DNA from: Simmondsia chinensis
Taxonomy: Eukaryota; Streptophyta; Magnoliopsida; Caryophyllales; Simmondsiaceae
Reading direction: 5' to 3'
Assembly (NCBI GenBank): GCA_018398585.1
Contig: JAGTTD010000009.1
Location: 16,001,193-16,065,192 of the forward strand
DNA length: 64,000 bases
Position numbers and translations under genes: made by a program. A model generated the notes under the pieces. That model was not told the DNA's origin. It ran no database searches and saw only the letters and a list, made by a program, of their open reading frames with translations. Below, piece after piece: positions 34,443-44,235 of the stretch (positions are counted from its first letter, which is position 1; each line of letters opens with the position of its first letter).

Positions 34443-35058
34443 GGGTAAATTACAGAAAATTTTCTATTTTTTACTTCAAAAATAGAAAATCACTCTCACA
34501 ATTAAAACCACTCGCAAAAGCCCTTCACTTTTAAAAATTTATTGCTTCACCCCATGTAAGTTTTTTTTGACCATTTTGCCCCTCAAAAGTGAGGGGATTA
34601 AATGCTTAATTATATTTTAAGAAGGAGTTTTATATTATTGGGTAAAAATTAAAAATAAATTATATTTTTCATAATAGAATAAAGAGAATTTTATATATTT
34701 ATTAAAAATATAATTATTTTAATTAATTATAGTAATGATATTATAAGTTTAGAAGATAAAAAATACTTTTTTAAATTTTCATAAAAAGTATTATAAGATG
34801 GAATATAATATTTTTGTTAATATTATAATATCACTACTATATAATTAATTAAAATAATAACTTTTATAAATATAGAAAACCCATTTTTTTTGTATACATG
34901 AAATTCTACCTAAAAATAAAATTAAATATTTAACTATTTTATTTTGAAAGGCAAAATTATTAAAAAAAAGTTGTTGGGAGGCAAAGTAATAATTTTTTAA
35001 AAGTAAAGAAGTTTAACGAGTTGTTTTATTTGTGGGAGAGGGGTTCTGTAATTTACCC
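34443..35058. mobile_element. MITE with perfect 15-bp terminal inverted repeats
   Basis: It begins GGGTAAATTACAGAA and ends TTCTGTAATTTACCC, exact inverse complements, 616 bp apart end to end. The interior is AT-rich and partly palindromic (CCCCTCAAAAGTGAGGGG at about 34579), with no ORF. Both flanks are A-rich (TAAAAAA), so the target duplication is ambiguous. Best-preserved member of the family at 25990, 31715 and 32576. Confidence 0.75.
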
Positions 35059-35545
35059 TAAAAAATAATTTTATTATTATTTTTTTTGAAATTTGTTTGT
35101 TGTTGGGATACAATGAACTATTTGGGTTGGATAAAATGAAATAATAAATTACGGTTAATGCTACTATTATAGTAAAATTGGTATTTTTAAAACAATTTTA
35201 TGACTTCTTTTTTTTGTAAGTCAGAGCAATAATGACTCCCTCAATTAAAAATAAATAAATAATTATCTTTTATGAATTATTGAATTTTAAGGTCAAAGTC
35301 TTGACCTCGTTGATCAAAAAGTTCAATTTCCATGGACACAATGTTGGTGCATTCATCCAACATTAGCTGAAATCATAATGCAATTTTACTTGAACTTATA
35401 TGTGAATCTCATGGAGTAATTTTGCTGATAAAATTTGAGAAAATACATTACCCAATGGAAAGGGCAAGTGGGTGATGGCGTTAGTGGTTGAGTTTGGTGT
35501 AATGGTTAGACTATTCACTTTCCTAGTATAAAGTCTTTGAATTGA
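35059..35545. other. No gene seen; possible SINE-like segment
   Basis: GTGTAATGGTTAGAC near 35500 followed by GTCTTTGAATTGAAA resembles a decayed tRNA-type A box and B box, but the match is weak. Nothing else is recognised. Confidence 0.25.
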
Positions 35546-36140
35546 AATTTTTTTTTGGTAAGTCAGCGAGTTTTTTGTTGCTAAAAGAGAAAGATACAAG
35601 TAGACAAGGGACATACCTCAAGACACAGTTGCAACCTAAAAAGAAATCAAAGCTAAAAGGCTAAAAACCAACTAGGCAAAAGCCGAGCAATAGGAAAGAA
35701 AGACAACACAACAAAAATGTCAATTCCCCACTCCTGAAAACAATACATATAATAAAGAAAATAATGCAGAAACCAAGCAATAGGAGAGACCGCGTAAGAG
35801 TCATCATAAAGGAATGGAACATGCATCATGCAGAGCTGATTGAGCCTTTGAAGGACGATTTTTGGCAGTGATCCTAGGTCGTCTGTGGTCCACGGGAGGT
35901 GGCCCACTAGCTTGACTCTAACCCTTAGCAGCAACTGTGGTCATTCTGCCCTCCACAAGGTGCGAGCATTGAGAATACGCAACAACACCAAAAGAGGTAG
36001 ATGCCAAACCATCCTGGTCCGAAAGGCATGCAAACCGGTTTGGCAAGCAATACGGCACACTAGCCTCCTAGTTCACAACCTGGTACGAATGAAAATAAAT
36101 AGTTTTTTTTCTGAGCTCGACCACCAATAAAAGAGGTCGA
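35546..36140 (-). mobile_element. L1-type LINE 3' fragment
   Basis: The left edge TTTTTTTTTGGTAAGTCAGC reads on the minus strand as GCTGACTTACC plus a poly-A tail. The next 120 bases (ACAAGTAGACAAGGGACATA then CCTCAAG) match the insert at 14250 in order. The right part (35650-36100, minus) has an open frame with LRVRVKLVGHLPW and no clear domain. A possible degraded duplication, TTTGAATTGAAA at 35533 versus TTTGATTGAAA at 36172, brackets it. Confidence 0.5.
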
Positions 36141-37082
36141 TATATGGTCCCCAAAATCATCATAAGGCTCCATTTGATTGAAAGAAACTATTTCTCTCAA
36201 AAAATTCTTCTTTTTAAACACTTCATCCAGAAACATTATTTTGTTAAAAAAAACTTTACTTGTTTAGCGAAGAAAAATAATTTCATTATCCATATCTATA
36301 TGGAATTCATAATTAATGAATTTGAAGTTAGAAATAGTAATTGACATTCCAACAGAAGTTATTTTTCATTTCGGGAAGGAAAATGTCATTATCAACTAAA
36401 AAAATATTGCTATTTATTACAATGAAATTATAGAAAAGTTATTGGAAAAACTTTCCTGTAAAAATAAACAGATGACAAGAGTTCACGTATTAATTAAACA
36501 TCAATTAAACTCCTTAATTAAAATAAATAAAACTAAGTTAGATGTGTTAATCATTCCCAAACCTTCATCCATCAACTTAAAGTTTTCATAGTTGGCTTGT
36601 TCATATAATTACATGGTATCAAAACTTTGTTGACTAAAAGTCTCAGCTGCCTTCATACTAAATATTAATGTATTGCGAAAACAAGGTGTAGGAAGGTTTG
36701 TGTAATATTCATGCCTGGCCATCTGAAAAATTATATCAATGTTTCACTAGCATTAGACTATAATATTCAGGCATATGAATTTTTTCGTTCTCAAGTCAAG
36801 TTTAAAGGAAAAATGAGTTTCTTTTAATTCCATTCAAGTTTTTTGCATAATTTTCTTTACTTCTTATTTTTCTTGCAATCTAACAATAGAAAAATGCTTT
36901 CCCTCGTTTTTTTTTCCTCCACTTCAAAATTTCTTTATTTCAAACAAGACCTAATGAAAATCCACATCAACATGTTCATTCGTATTTATCTCTGAACTGT
37001 AAATATAACATAACAATACCAGATTAACTAGTAAGTTGACATTACAAAAAGAACAAAAAATTTGAGTCAAAAATTAAGTGAA
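36141..37082. other. AT-rich flank, no gene seen
   Basis: GGCTCCATTTGATTG at about 36168 resembles the left end of the MITE-like segment at 41729. TTTCAAACAAGACC at about 36938 could be a degraded right end. No coding signal. Confidence 0.3.
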
Positions 37083-37888
37083 TAATCATTAAGAAGCAGC
37101 TCTAGTTTTCTTCTTCTTCTTCAACTCCGGTTTTCTCTTTTTGCTCGGTTTTCTATCCGAGTTAACATCCTCATCCGATCGATAATCCTTCCTCTTCTTC
37201 TTCAATTATGGTTTTTTTATTTTTTCTTAATTTTCCCTTGTCAGGATCATCATCTTCATTCAATAGATGCTCGTAATCTTCAATGCTTGCAAAAGGCGAT
37301 GCTGACATCTATTTTCGTGATTTCCCTTTCTTTTTCTTCCCGTTACAATCATCATCATTATTGGTGATGTCATCTTCACCATCATTAGCATCCCCAAAAT
37401 CGATATCAACATCACTTTCATCATCATCATCAGCAAAATCACCCACCCCATCAACAACCACATCATTAAAATCAACATCAACATCAACATCGTTATCACG
37501 CACATTCCCAACCAATTCTTCATCATCATCATCGACGACCTTATCGAGATCATCATAATCATATTCAGCATCATCGCCATCCAATGATGGCTCAGTAGCG
37601 TCAAGCATGTCCTCGTTCTCTTCATTATCGCTCTCGTCCCCACCGTATATTTCTTTGGCATTTGCCACCTTCTTCTTCTTCTTCTTCGTTTTCTTTGATT
37701 TTTTCGATGAGGTCATCGTGTTCATGTAAAATTTGTGGAAAGTGAGGTCTTCGAGAGGCTTATCATCCTCCGCTAGCGAAAGGATTGCTTCCCTTATCAG
37801 ATGGTGGTTCATTTCCAGCTGCATGAAAAGAACACCCTAAGATTAAATAAAAATTTTACTCATTTATTAAATATATTGGGAACTCTCA

Positions 37889-38140
37889 TGTTATAATTCA
37901 GGATCAAACCTGAATTATAACTAAGGGGATAGATAGAGTTTGAGATGAGAAAGAAGGGAAAGGGGATGAGGAAGTAGAAGAAAGTAGAGATGAGAAAATA
38001 GAGAGTATATTTTGTATTAAATGATCCCCATTACAATCAAAGTATCCCTATTTATACTCTTAAGTATCACTACTAAGTACATAAGCTCAATACATCAAAA
38101 CATACTGTAATCTATAGAAGAATCCTCCACGGTCATGACA
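37889..38140 (-). repeat. 3' LTR of the RRM element
   Basis: Plus-strand ends TGTTATAATT...TCATGACA, so TG...CA on either strand. 252 bp, the same length as the partner. The inner edge of the first 30 bases is a perfect inverted repeat, ATAATTCAGG and CCTGAATTAT six bases apart. Confidence 0.95.
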
Positions 38141-38158
38141 ATACTTCCCCCTTTAGAG
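38141..38158 (-). other. Polypurine tract of the RRM element
   Basis: Minus strand CTCTAAAGGGGGAAGTAT directly before the 3' LTR; the expected plus-strand primer for reverse transcription. Confidence 0.8.
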
Positions 38159-38391
38159 ATTCTTGCCCTCAAGAATCTTAGAAAAGAGTATAGTCTTGAA
38201 CAACCCAGAATTGACTTAAAGCGGCTGCGTGTTCTTGCTATGCATTGGAATCGTCCTTCGGCTGATCTTTGAGCGTGGTCGGACCCCATGTGAAATACTA
38301 TGATCCTGGTATGAGTGTCGGGCCTCATTTTCATTTGTCTGTACTGCTAATAGATAAGTCAGACCCACAAGCGCCAACTACCAATACAGCT

Positions 38392-38829
38392 TCAACTATT
38401 GAATTGTTGGTTTGCTGTTTGAATTTCTGTGATGCACATAAGTTTGAATGTTAAACTCACCAACCAATGGAACCAATGGAACAAATAAATAGCCGGATAC
38501 GTCACCAATTCAGGAATTGTTTTGTCATCGATTTCTCTGCTGGTGTATGTACATTTTGCAACTGGAACTGACCTCACCCTTCCACTGAATTCTCCAATTA
38601 AGGGGTTTGGATAATGGTTAACACAATGATCGATTACATCCACTTGTAAGTAACCATGGAATGTACTTAGTTGACAACACCCATCCACCTCTTCTTGCAC
38701 TTGTGGAGCAGATCTCCAAGATTCAGTGTCCACCCTGCTTAAATTTGCATTAACGGACTCAATTTCCACAATTTGCTCCACCTTTTCCAAATCAGGAGGC
38801 CTACCCTGAGTGTTCTTAGATGAGCACAA
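38392..38829 (-). pseudogene. Third open frame of the RRM element
   Basis: 145 codons from 38829, preceded in the same frame by an open stretch back to about 39000 with WVEGIQRPNDRN (compare WW..QVEQVEGIQRL in part 2) and a TAG. Contains DTESWRSAPQVQEEVDG, a diverged copy of the module in part 2. The rest is unlike anything I recognise. It ends about 240 bp before the polypurine tract. Confidence 0.5.
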
Positions 38830-39009
38830 CTAATCTCCACTCCATTGAACCTGCATTTGGATCAGCCCTTGCAAACTTTCCAGCTGAAATGATTCACCAA
38901 CTTGCACTGGATTCGCAACAGCATGTTGTATTGTAGAATTTCTGTCATTAGGCCTTTGGATTCCTTCAACCCACTCACGGATGACTAAGTTAAACCCCAG
39001 CATAAGGAA

Positions 39010-39975
39010 CTAATAGAGCTTCCAAACATATGCAATCAACACAGGAGCACAGGCTGTTCTGTACTTGGCTTTTCTGTTGATATACAAGCTAACTTCAGCT
39101 GGTCTTGAGCTTAAATCTTCAAAGACAAGCTGAGCTACTGCTTCAACTTGTATGCCATTTCGATCTATCCCCAATTGAGAACCAACAACAGAATCTTCTT
39201 GCAATTGTGAGGCAGAACTCCAGAAATCTGCATTTTCTATACTGATTTTTGTTTTGATGAGTTCAGCTTCATCAGCAGCTTGTTCTAGATGAAAAGCATC
39301 TTGCTGTTGAAAAGAACCCATGTTAATGAGTCTTTGAATTCCTTCTACTTGCTCAACTTGCAGTTGCCACCAACCCAATAGGACAATAGACAAACTCTGC
39401 AGCAGTAAGGCACAACAGAACACAAGGCTAAAATTCAGTACTTGTCTCAATTCCTCAGCAACAACTTTACTTCTTTGTATGCACCAACTATCTAAATTTT
39501 GCGGCTTACAGCTCATGAACTTTAACTCCTTCTCAAGAACTCTAATTCTAGTGTGATTTCCCTTTTGTTTACTGCATTTCAAGGACTCATTCAGAACTGT
39601 TTTCACTCCTGCAGCAAGGACTAAGGAAACTTGATCATTTTCTTCCATGATACTGAATTTGTACACCTCCAACAACTCAATTGCTTGTACCAAAACAACG
39701 CTTTGCCTTTGTTGAACCTTGAAACGTACTTTGGCAGCTTGATTACTTCGATTCAGCAAAGAATCTACTCTTTTCAGCTTCACAAAGCCTTGAGTATCTT
39801 CCCCCGGATCAGGAGGTAACTTGTCATAAGAGTGTGTATTTGAATACACCATTTCACCACTCGAAAAAGGAAATAGATCATCCTGATTCTGCCGATCGTC
39901 CTGCCGATAGTGCACTTCAGCTGTTGTAAGTTTGTAATCATTCACCCAACACAAGAGACCTTGCAAAGCATCCAA
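39010..39975 (-). pseudogene. C-terminal region of the LTR-element protein, part 2
   Basis: It lies in the same frame as the second frame of part 1, separated only by the stop at 39988-39990. It encodes 321 residues after the first ATG, with DALQGLLCWVNDYKL, a GEMVYSNTHSYDKLPPDPGE stretch, a possible membrane-like patch (FSLVFCCALLLQSLSIVLLG, about residues 180-200), VEGIQRLINMGSFQQQ, and a WSSASQLQEDS module. The last module resembles WRSAPQVQEE in the following ORF, so the region may be built of diverged repeats. No known domain was recognised. Confidence 0.6.
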
Positions 39976-39987
39976 GATAAAGCTGTT

Positions 39988-40723
39988 CTAGCACTGAGTT
40001 AGCACAACAGCACGCCCAAAAATGAATTTAAGCATACTCTGATTTGTATTTGATGACACTGCAGCTGTAAGTCCCACCTCTTGAGGCCTTGATTGATCAA
40101 TCTCTTGTTCTGCTGCTACATTACTTATTGCTACTTCCTCTTGTGTTGCTGCGGCAGTAACTGATGCTACTACCTCCACTTCTTGAGATTTCAATATCCC
40201 TTTCACCCGTTTCTCAACTATACTAGATTGAAGTTGTGGTACCCCATAAATCTGATCCAAGGAGTACGATTCTACCTCATCAACATCAATTGGTGCTGAG
40301 TAACCCAGCTTCACGACCATTCCAGTACAATCAGCCCTCCTTTGCTCAAGTTCTTGCTCCCATACCTCTAGTACGTCATCCTGTGATTCCTTCTCCAGCT
40401 CCTTTTCCCCATTAATATCCATCTCAAGGTAGCTTATGTTTAAAACGCAATATGTTTCTCTCGTGTAACGCAATCAAGGCTGAGTCTGCATTCCTTCTTA
40501 TGTAATAGCTAATATGAGCCGTAAGCTCAATGGCAGAAGATGAGACCACCTCAATACTTTCAAGAGGACCATACGGCCAAAACACTTGATAGAGAGTATC
40601 CTCATCTATATGGTAAAGCGGCTTCAAGACTTTAACTATTAGTCTAGCATGGTTAGAATATTTATCTTGAACCGAAACTGAATCAAGCGATTTCAGCATG
40701 TCGTAATGTACCATTTTATACAC
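39988..40723 (-). pseudogene. PTB-like RRM protein of the LTR element, part 1
   Basis: From the ATG at 40723 one frame gives MYKMVHYDMLKSLDSVSVQ, then ARLIVKVLKPLYHIDEDTLY, QVFWPYGPLESIEVV and ALIALHERNI, and stops at 40424. This has the shape of an RRM of the polypyrimidine-tract-binding type: beta-1 with V.V..LYH (compare the V...LYP of PTB RRM2), a helix with L.QVF.PYG, beta-2 with ESIEVV, beta-3 with A.I.Y, then helix 2 and the RNI turn. The next frame takes over exactly there (CVLNISYLEMD), where the PTB family has its C-terminal beta strand and S.LEE-type end. One indel therefore splits the domain. The second frame runs on, acidic and Gln/Val-rich, to a TAG at 39988. RNA binding is inferred from the fold only. 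Confidence 0.7.
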
Positions 40724-41201
40724 AACCTCTAATTCAAGGTGACTTCTAACAATTTCAGGTACTCAACAATCTCCTTAAATTATTCTGCAACAACACTAAT
40801 CGCACAGTTGCTTGTATGTAATTTTATATTAATCGAGTACAACTTCAAACGAATTGATGTCCTAAAGTTGATCACTAAGATGCTCAAATGATCAGATGCA
40901 ATCTGCTGCAGATTCTGCTCTCTTCAACAATTGATCGATCACTCAAGGATCGAGTTCCAGATCACTAACTCACAACTACAATCGCATTTGTTTTGGTCTC
41001 AACTTCCAATATCCTAACTCAATATATGCCACAATCGCCCAAAACCTTCTCAGCCTTTGCTAATTTTAAACAATTAAGCAATCAAGCAGTACCTGACTCC
41101 TCAATCCGCAGTAAACCTGATCTGATGCTCCAGTAGCAGCAATAAGGTTTGATCGGCTCTGAATTTTCTGGATTAAGAGCCTGATTTGGGATTAAATCAA
41201 A

Positions 41202-41213
41202 GCTCTGATACCA
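41202..41213 (-). other. tRNA-Met primer-binding site
   Basis: Minus strand TGGTATCAGAGC, the standard complement of the plant initiator tRNA-Met 3' end, two bases from the 5' LTR. Confidence 0.9.
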
Positions 41214-41215
41214 AT

Positions 41216-41467
41216 TGTTATAATTCAGGATCAAACCTGAATTATAACTAAGGGGATAGATAGAATTTGGGATGAGAAAGAAGGGAAAGGAGATGAGGAA
41301 GTAGAAGAAAGTAGAGATGAGAAAATAAAGAGTATATTTTGTATTAAATGATCCGCATTACAATCAAAGTATCCCTATTTATACTCTTAAGTATCACCAC
41401 TAAGTACATAAGCTCAATACATCAGAACATACTATAATCTATATAAGAATCCTCCACAGTCATGACA
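41216..41467 (-). repeat. 5' LTR of the RRM element
   Basis: Aligns end to end with 37889-38140 without gaps. It has a TATAAATA box on the minus strand (41376-41383), about 85 bp from the LTR's 5' end, which would drive transcription of the interior. The same inverted repeat occurs at its 3' end. Confidence 0.95.
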
Positions 41468-41728
41468 TCTCAATTCTTACCTAAATTATTTAGTAAATGG
41501 GTAACTCATGGATTACCTGTTTTATTATACAAGTGACCCTTTTTTTGTTATATGTTAGTTTGTCAATTTACAGATATGCTAATAATATGCACTTAAAGTT
41601 CACACTAACCCTTAATCTCTGTTGTGTTCGTTCTGTGCCTAATTATCCTAATAGCTGATATCGCTTTCTCGAAATGCAGTTAAAACACGGTACCAAATGC
41701 AAACAATAATCGTTTAGTACAAAATTAT

Positions 41729-41988
41729 GGCTCCATTTTCTTTGATAAAACATTTTCATCTCATTCTATTGTTTATTTGCATAACTTTATAGCAATAACG
41801 ACAATTATAGAAAAATTTATCTGCCATTTAGAATAAATTGACCTCCCCTCAGTGAAAAGAGAAAATGTTTTCTAATATATTCTCAAGTCATATGCCTCAC
41901 TTCAATCTCAACTTAGCATTTTTTTTCAACTATAAGGACAAAAATTTAAGAAAAGTATAAAATGTTTCCCATTGAACCAAACAAAGCC
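41729..41988. mobile_element. MITE-like segment in the Mak21 intron
   Basis: The left end is GGCTCCATTTTC and the right end GAACCAAACAAAGCC. The first 30 bases and the inverse complement of the last 30 share GGCT, a T-rich run and AACATTTT in order. Ends of the GGC...TTTGTTTGG type are common in plant hAT MITEs. No clear target duplication. It lies 35 bp from the exon end. Confidence 0.45.
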
Positions 41989-42245
41989 TACGAAGGATTT
42001 CAGGTGTGATAAGAAAACGAAACTTCTTGGCAGGTTCGATTTGGGAACCACCATGCCATGTGCTTGCCTTTGGTTTCTTCTCCATGAATTTATCGAGGAA
42101 GGCGATAAGAGAAAGATCGTTCAAGGGGTTACCTTTATAGACGATATTAGCATCGGAAAGAAGTGTCTTAGCCATCGCGGAGACCGGCGGATGTGCATGA
42201 GAAGCTAGCACCATTAGCTCCCACCTGCTTGCTCGGATTGCGTTA

Positions 42246-42904
42246 CTATTTTCCCAAGAAAGTGAATATTTATTATTGAAGCCACCTAATATTTTAATAT
42301 ATATAATGAAGTACTAAGTGATTAGAGGATTTTATTATCAAGACATCTATATTATAATTTGATGAATTTTTATCAGAATCTACCCAATTTTTGCTAGAAA
42401 ATGTTGATGTACATGATTAAACAACAATGTATTTACATGATAATTGTCAAATGAGTCCCTCATTTATATCTTCCTTATTAATAGGTCAAATAATAATATA
42501 CATATACCTTTTATTAAAAATTATTTTAAATTAAAATGTTATTTTTTTTATTTTTTTTTTAATTTCAAAAGTATAAAACGTAAAAATAAAAAAATGGCCA
42601 ATGTTAAGTTATGCAACAGTTGCATGATATTGTAACATCGTACAACATGTGGCAAGTTCTTCTACGCCCTTTGAGGTGAATAGTAAATTGTATCATTTTA
42701 CTAAATATTTTCTGGTTTGTGCCAAATTGCTAATTTTTTTAAAAAAATATGCCATTTTGCTAAAAAAGTGCAAATAAGACCTAATATCTGCATTTTGTAT
42801 ATATGTAGGAGGCTAACAACCATATCATTGAAATAGCTTATTTTATATTTTTATTTCCCATTTTTATAGACCTTTAAATTATTAATAACAAAACGTGTTC
42901 TTTT
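42246..42904. other. AT-rich junction, no gene seen
   Basis: It lies between the surviving Mak21-like exon and the truncated gypsy pol. It contains T- and A-runs (42540-42560) and no domain signal. The upstream Mak21 exons should be here and are not. Confidence 0.5.
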
Positions 42905-43385
42905 AGTAGTTAGGCTAACAATCAGGGATTGAATTTGAGCGACTCTTTCGAGTTGAGGCGCGATGTCCAGATCACTTCTATCCGAATGGCGGGTTCTAGT
43001 CCTTTGTCCTCCGTCTTTAAGCTAGCGATTCGGTTTAACTCATCTGCGTTGACATTCTTGGTTCGCAGTATGAGGTGGATTTTGAAAAAAGAGAATATTT
43101 CTGCTTCCTTGTTCATCATTTCCAAATATTCATTCTTGGCGGTGCTTCTTGCTCGTAAATCCCTTAAACTTGCTTGACGATTACCTGAGAGCTGCTGAAT
43201 ACCTCCACCTGGTGTGCCCCCGCTTTTCGGGCCATTCTTAGTCTGTGGAAGAGTGCTTCCTACTCGGCTTCATTGTTACTAGTTCTGAACTTGAACCTCG
43301 GGGCGTACGAGAAATGTTGCCTTTCGGATATTAGTACCGCGCTTACCTTTGTTGCGGTGGCCTAAGTCCTTGCCATTTGGGGTAC

Positions 43386-43813
43386 ATTTTTCTTTGAATA
43401 TTGCCTCAGGTTGCAGTAGAGTTATTATTGAGTCCGACTGCCTAGAAGCTATTGTGGCCTTGAAGTGTGATTAAGATCCTCCGTGGCCTATCCAAGCGTT
43501 AGTTACGTATGTTCTTAAACTCAATATTGTTTTTTTATTGTATTTACTTTCAATGGGTTCCCCATAATTGTAATAGTATAGCTCATGTGGTAGCTATCCA
43601 TTTTGACAGTTTGTAATCATTTATTGTGGTTAGCCCCGCAATCCCAACTTTGATGTAATTTTTCAAGACATGGAATGTATTCCTCTTTGGCCATAGGCTG
43701 TCTATCTTGATTTAAAAAAAAAAAAACATATATAACCTAGATGTTACTCTTTTGTCTTGATTTGAAAAAAAAAAAAAAAAAAAAAAAACCACACACACAC
43801 ACACACACACACA
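43386..43813 (+). mobile_element. LINE 3' fragment with poly-A and (AC)n
   Basis: It interrupts the gypsy RNase H. The plus strand encodes VIIESDCLEAIVALK, typical of the RNase H domain at the C-terminus of plant L1-type LINEs, then a short 3' region with a poly-A run (43712-43724), a second A-run (43764-43788) and an (AC)n run (43790-43813). The two A-runs are each followed by ATATATAA and ATGTTACTC, so the tail itself seems duplicated. Confidence 0.6.
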
Positions 43814-44059
43814 TATATAATATAAATGTTACTCGTATTAGATGATATTATAGTTCCTAGTGCGCTAGACACCTTAGTTACCATATGATATCACTAGATT
43901 TACATGTGTAGTTCTCAACATCAAGCATCTGCCACGGTCGCATTGGAAGAAATGCACATTTTTCTTCCAAACTATGAGGTGGATCTACTCACATTAAGGT
44001 TTACAACTTGCATGCTAAAAATTGGGATCTAACATACTTAAACTCATGTAAGCAATTAA

Positions 44060-44235
44060 TTGAACATACTATAACAAAGAATGGGTAGTATGACTCATGA
44101 AATTAGCATACAGGAGATGTACATATAAGTCCAAGTAGGGTTCCATCCCAAAATCAATGGACATCATGTTAAGTAATGCATTAGTCTTATATATTGATCT
44201 CTTCTCTTTCACAACTCCAATGTGAGATTCTTAGT
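44060..44235 (-). repeat. LTR-like repeat shared with 11335-11530
   Basis: Read on the minus strand it has AAGAATCTCACATTGG, TTGTGAAAGAGAAGA, ATATATAAG, CCATTGATTTTGGGATGG and CTACTTGGACTTATATG in the same order as 11335-11530. It lies within the gypsy RNase H just downstream of the YVDGSS motif. Confidence 0.5.

Larger units (their letters stand above)
37889..41467 (-). mobile_element. Complete non-autonomous LTR element with an RRM ORF
   Basis: The element is 3,579 bp, with 252-bp LTRs at both ends (10 differences by hand count, about 4%). The 5-bp target duplication TCTCA (37884-37888 and 41468-41472) is perfect. The primer site for initiator tRNA-Met (TGGTATCAGAGC, minus) lies two bases inside the 5' LTR, and a polypurine tract (AAAGGGGGAAG, minus) abuts the 3' LTR. 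The interior has no gag, protease, RT or integrase. It encodes instead a PTB-like RNA-recognition motif followed by a long Gln/Glu/Val-rich region, with one frameshift and a few stops. It lies in an intron of the Mak21-like pseudogene, in the same orientation. It must have used enzymes of another element to move. Confidence 0.9.
37171..42245 (-). pseudogene. MAK21/NOC1/CEBPZ-type gene, 3' remnant
   Basis: The minus-strand segment 42245-42023 encodes the end of the CBF/Mak21 domain of the nucleolar 60S-biogenesis factor known as Mak21/Noc1 in yeast and CEBPZ in animals: RASRWELMVLASHAHPPVSA, then YKGNPLNDLSLIAFLDKFM and KPKASTWHGGSQIEPAKK. The next exon starts at 37818 after a TTTTCATGCAG acceptor and gives LEMNHHLIREAILSLAEDD, LEDLTFHKFY, a lysine-rich run, ESDNEENEDMLD and a long Asp-rich tail. 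A TAG at 37309-37311 then interrupts the frame; after it the same frame continues SPFASIEDYEHLLNEDDDPD, normally part of the conserved C-terminus. The donor after PAKK does not fit (GTTTCG, out of phase by one). All upstream exons are missing. A MITE-like segment and a whole LTR element occupy the intron. I call it a pseudogene. Confidence 0.8.

Noticed and set aside
35480..35545. tRNA-derived SINE
   Set aside because: Box A and box B resemblance is too weak and no tail or duplication was found.
37260..37661. Met/Ile-rich minus-strand ORF and Ser-rich plus-strand ORF at 37283-37558
   Set aside because: Both are shadows of the (GAT)n-rich stretch that encodes the acidic tail of the Mak21-like exon in another frame.
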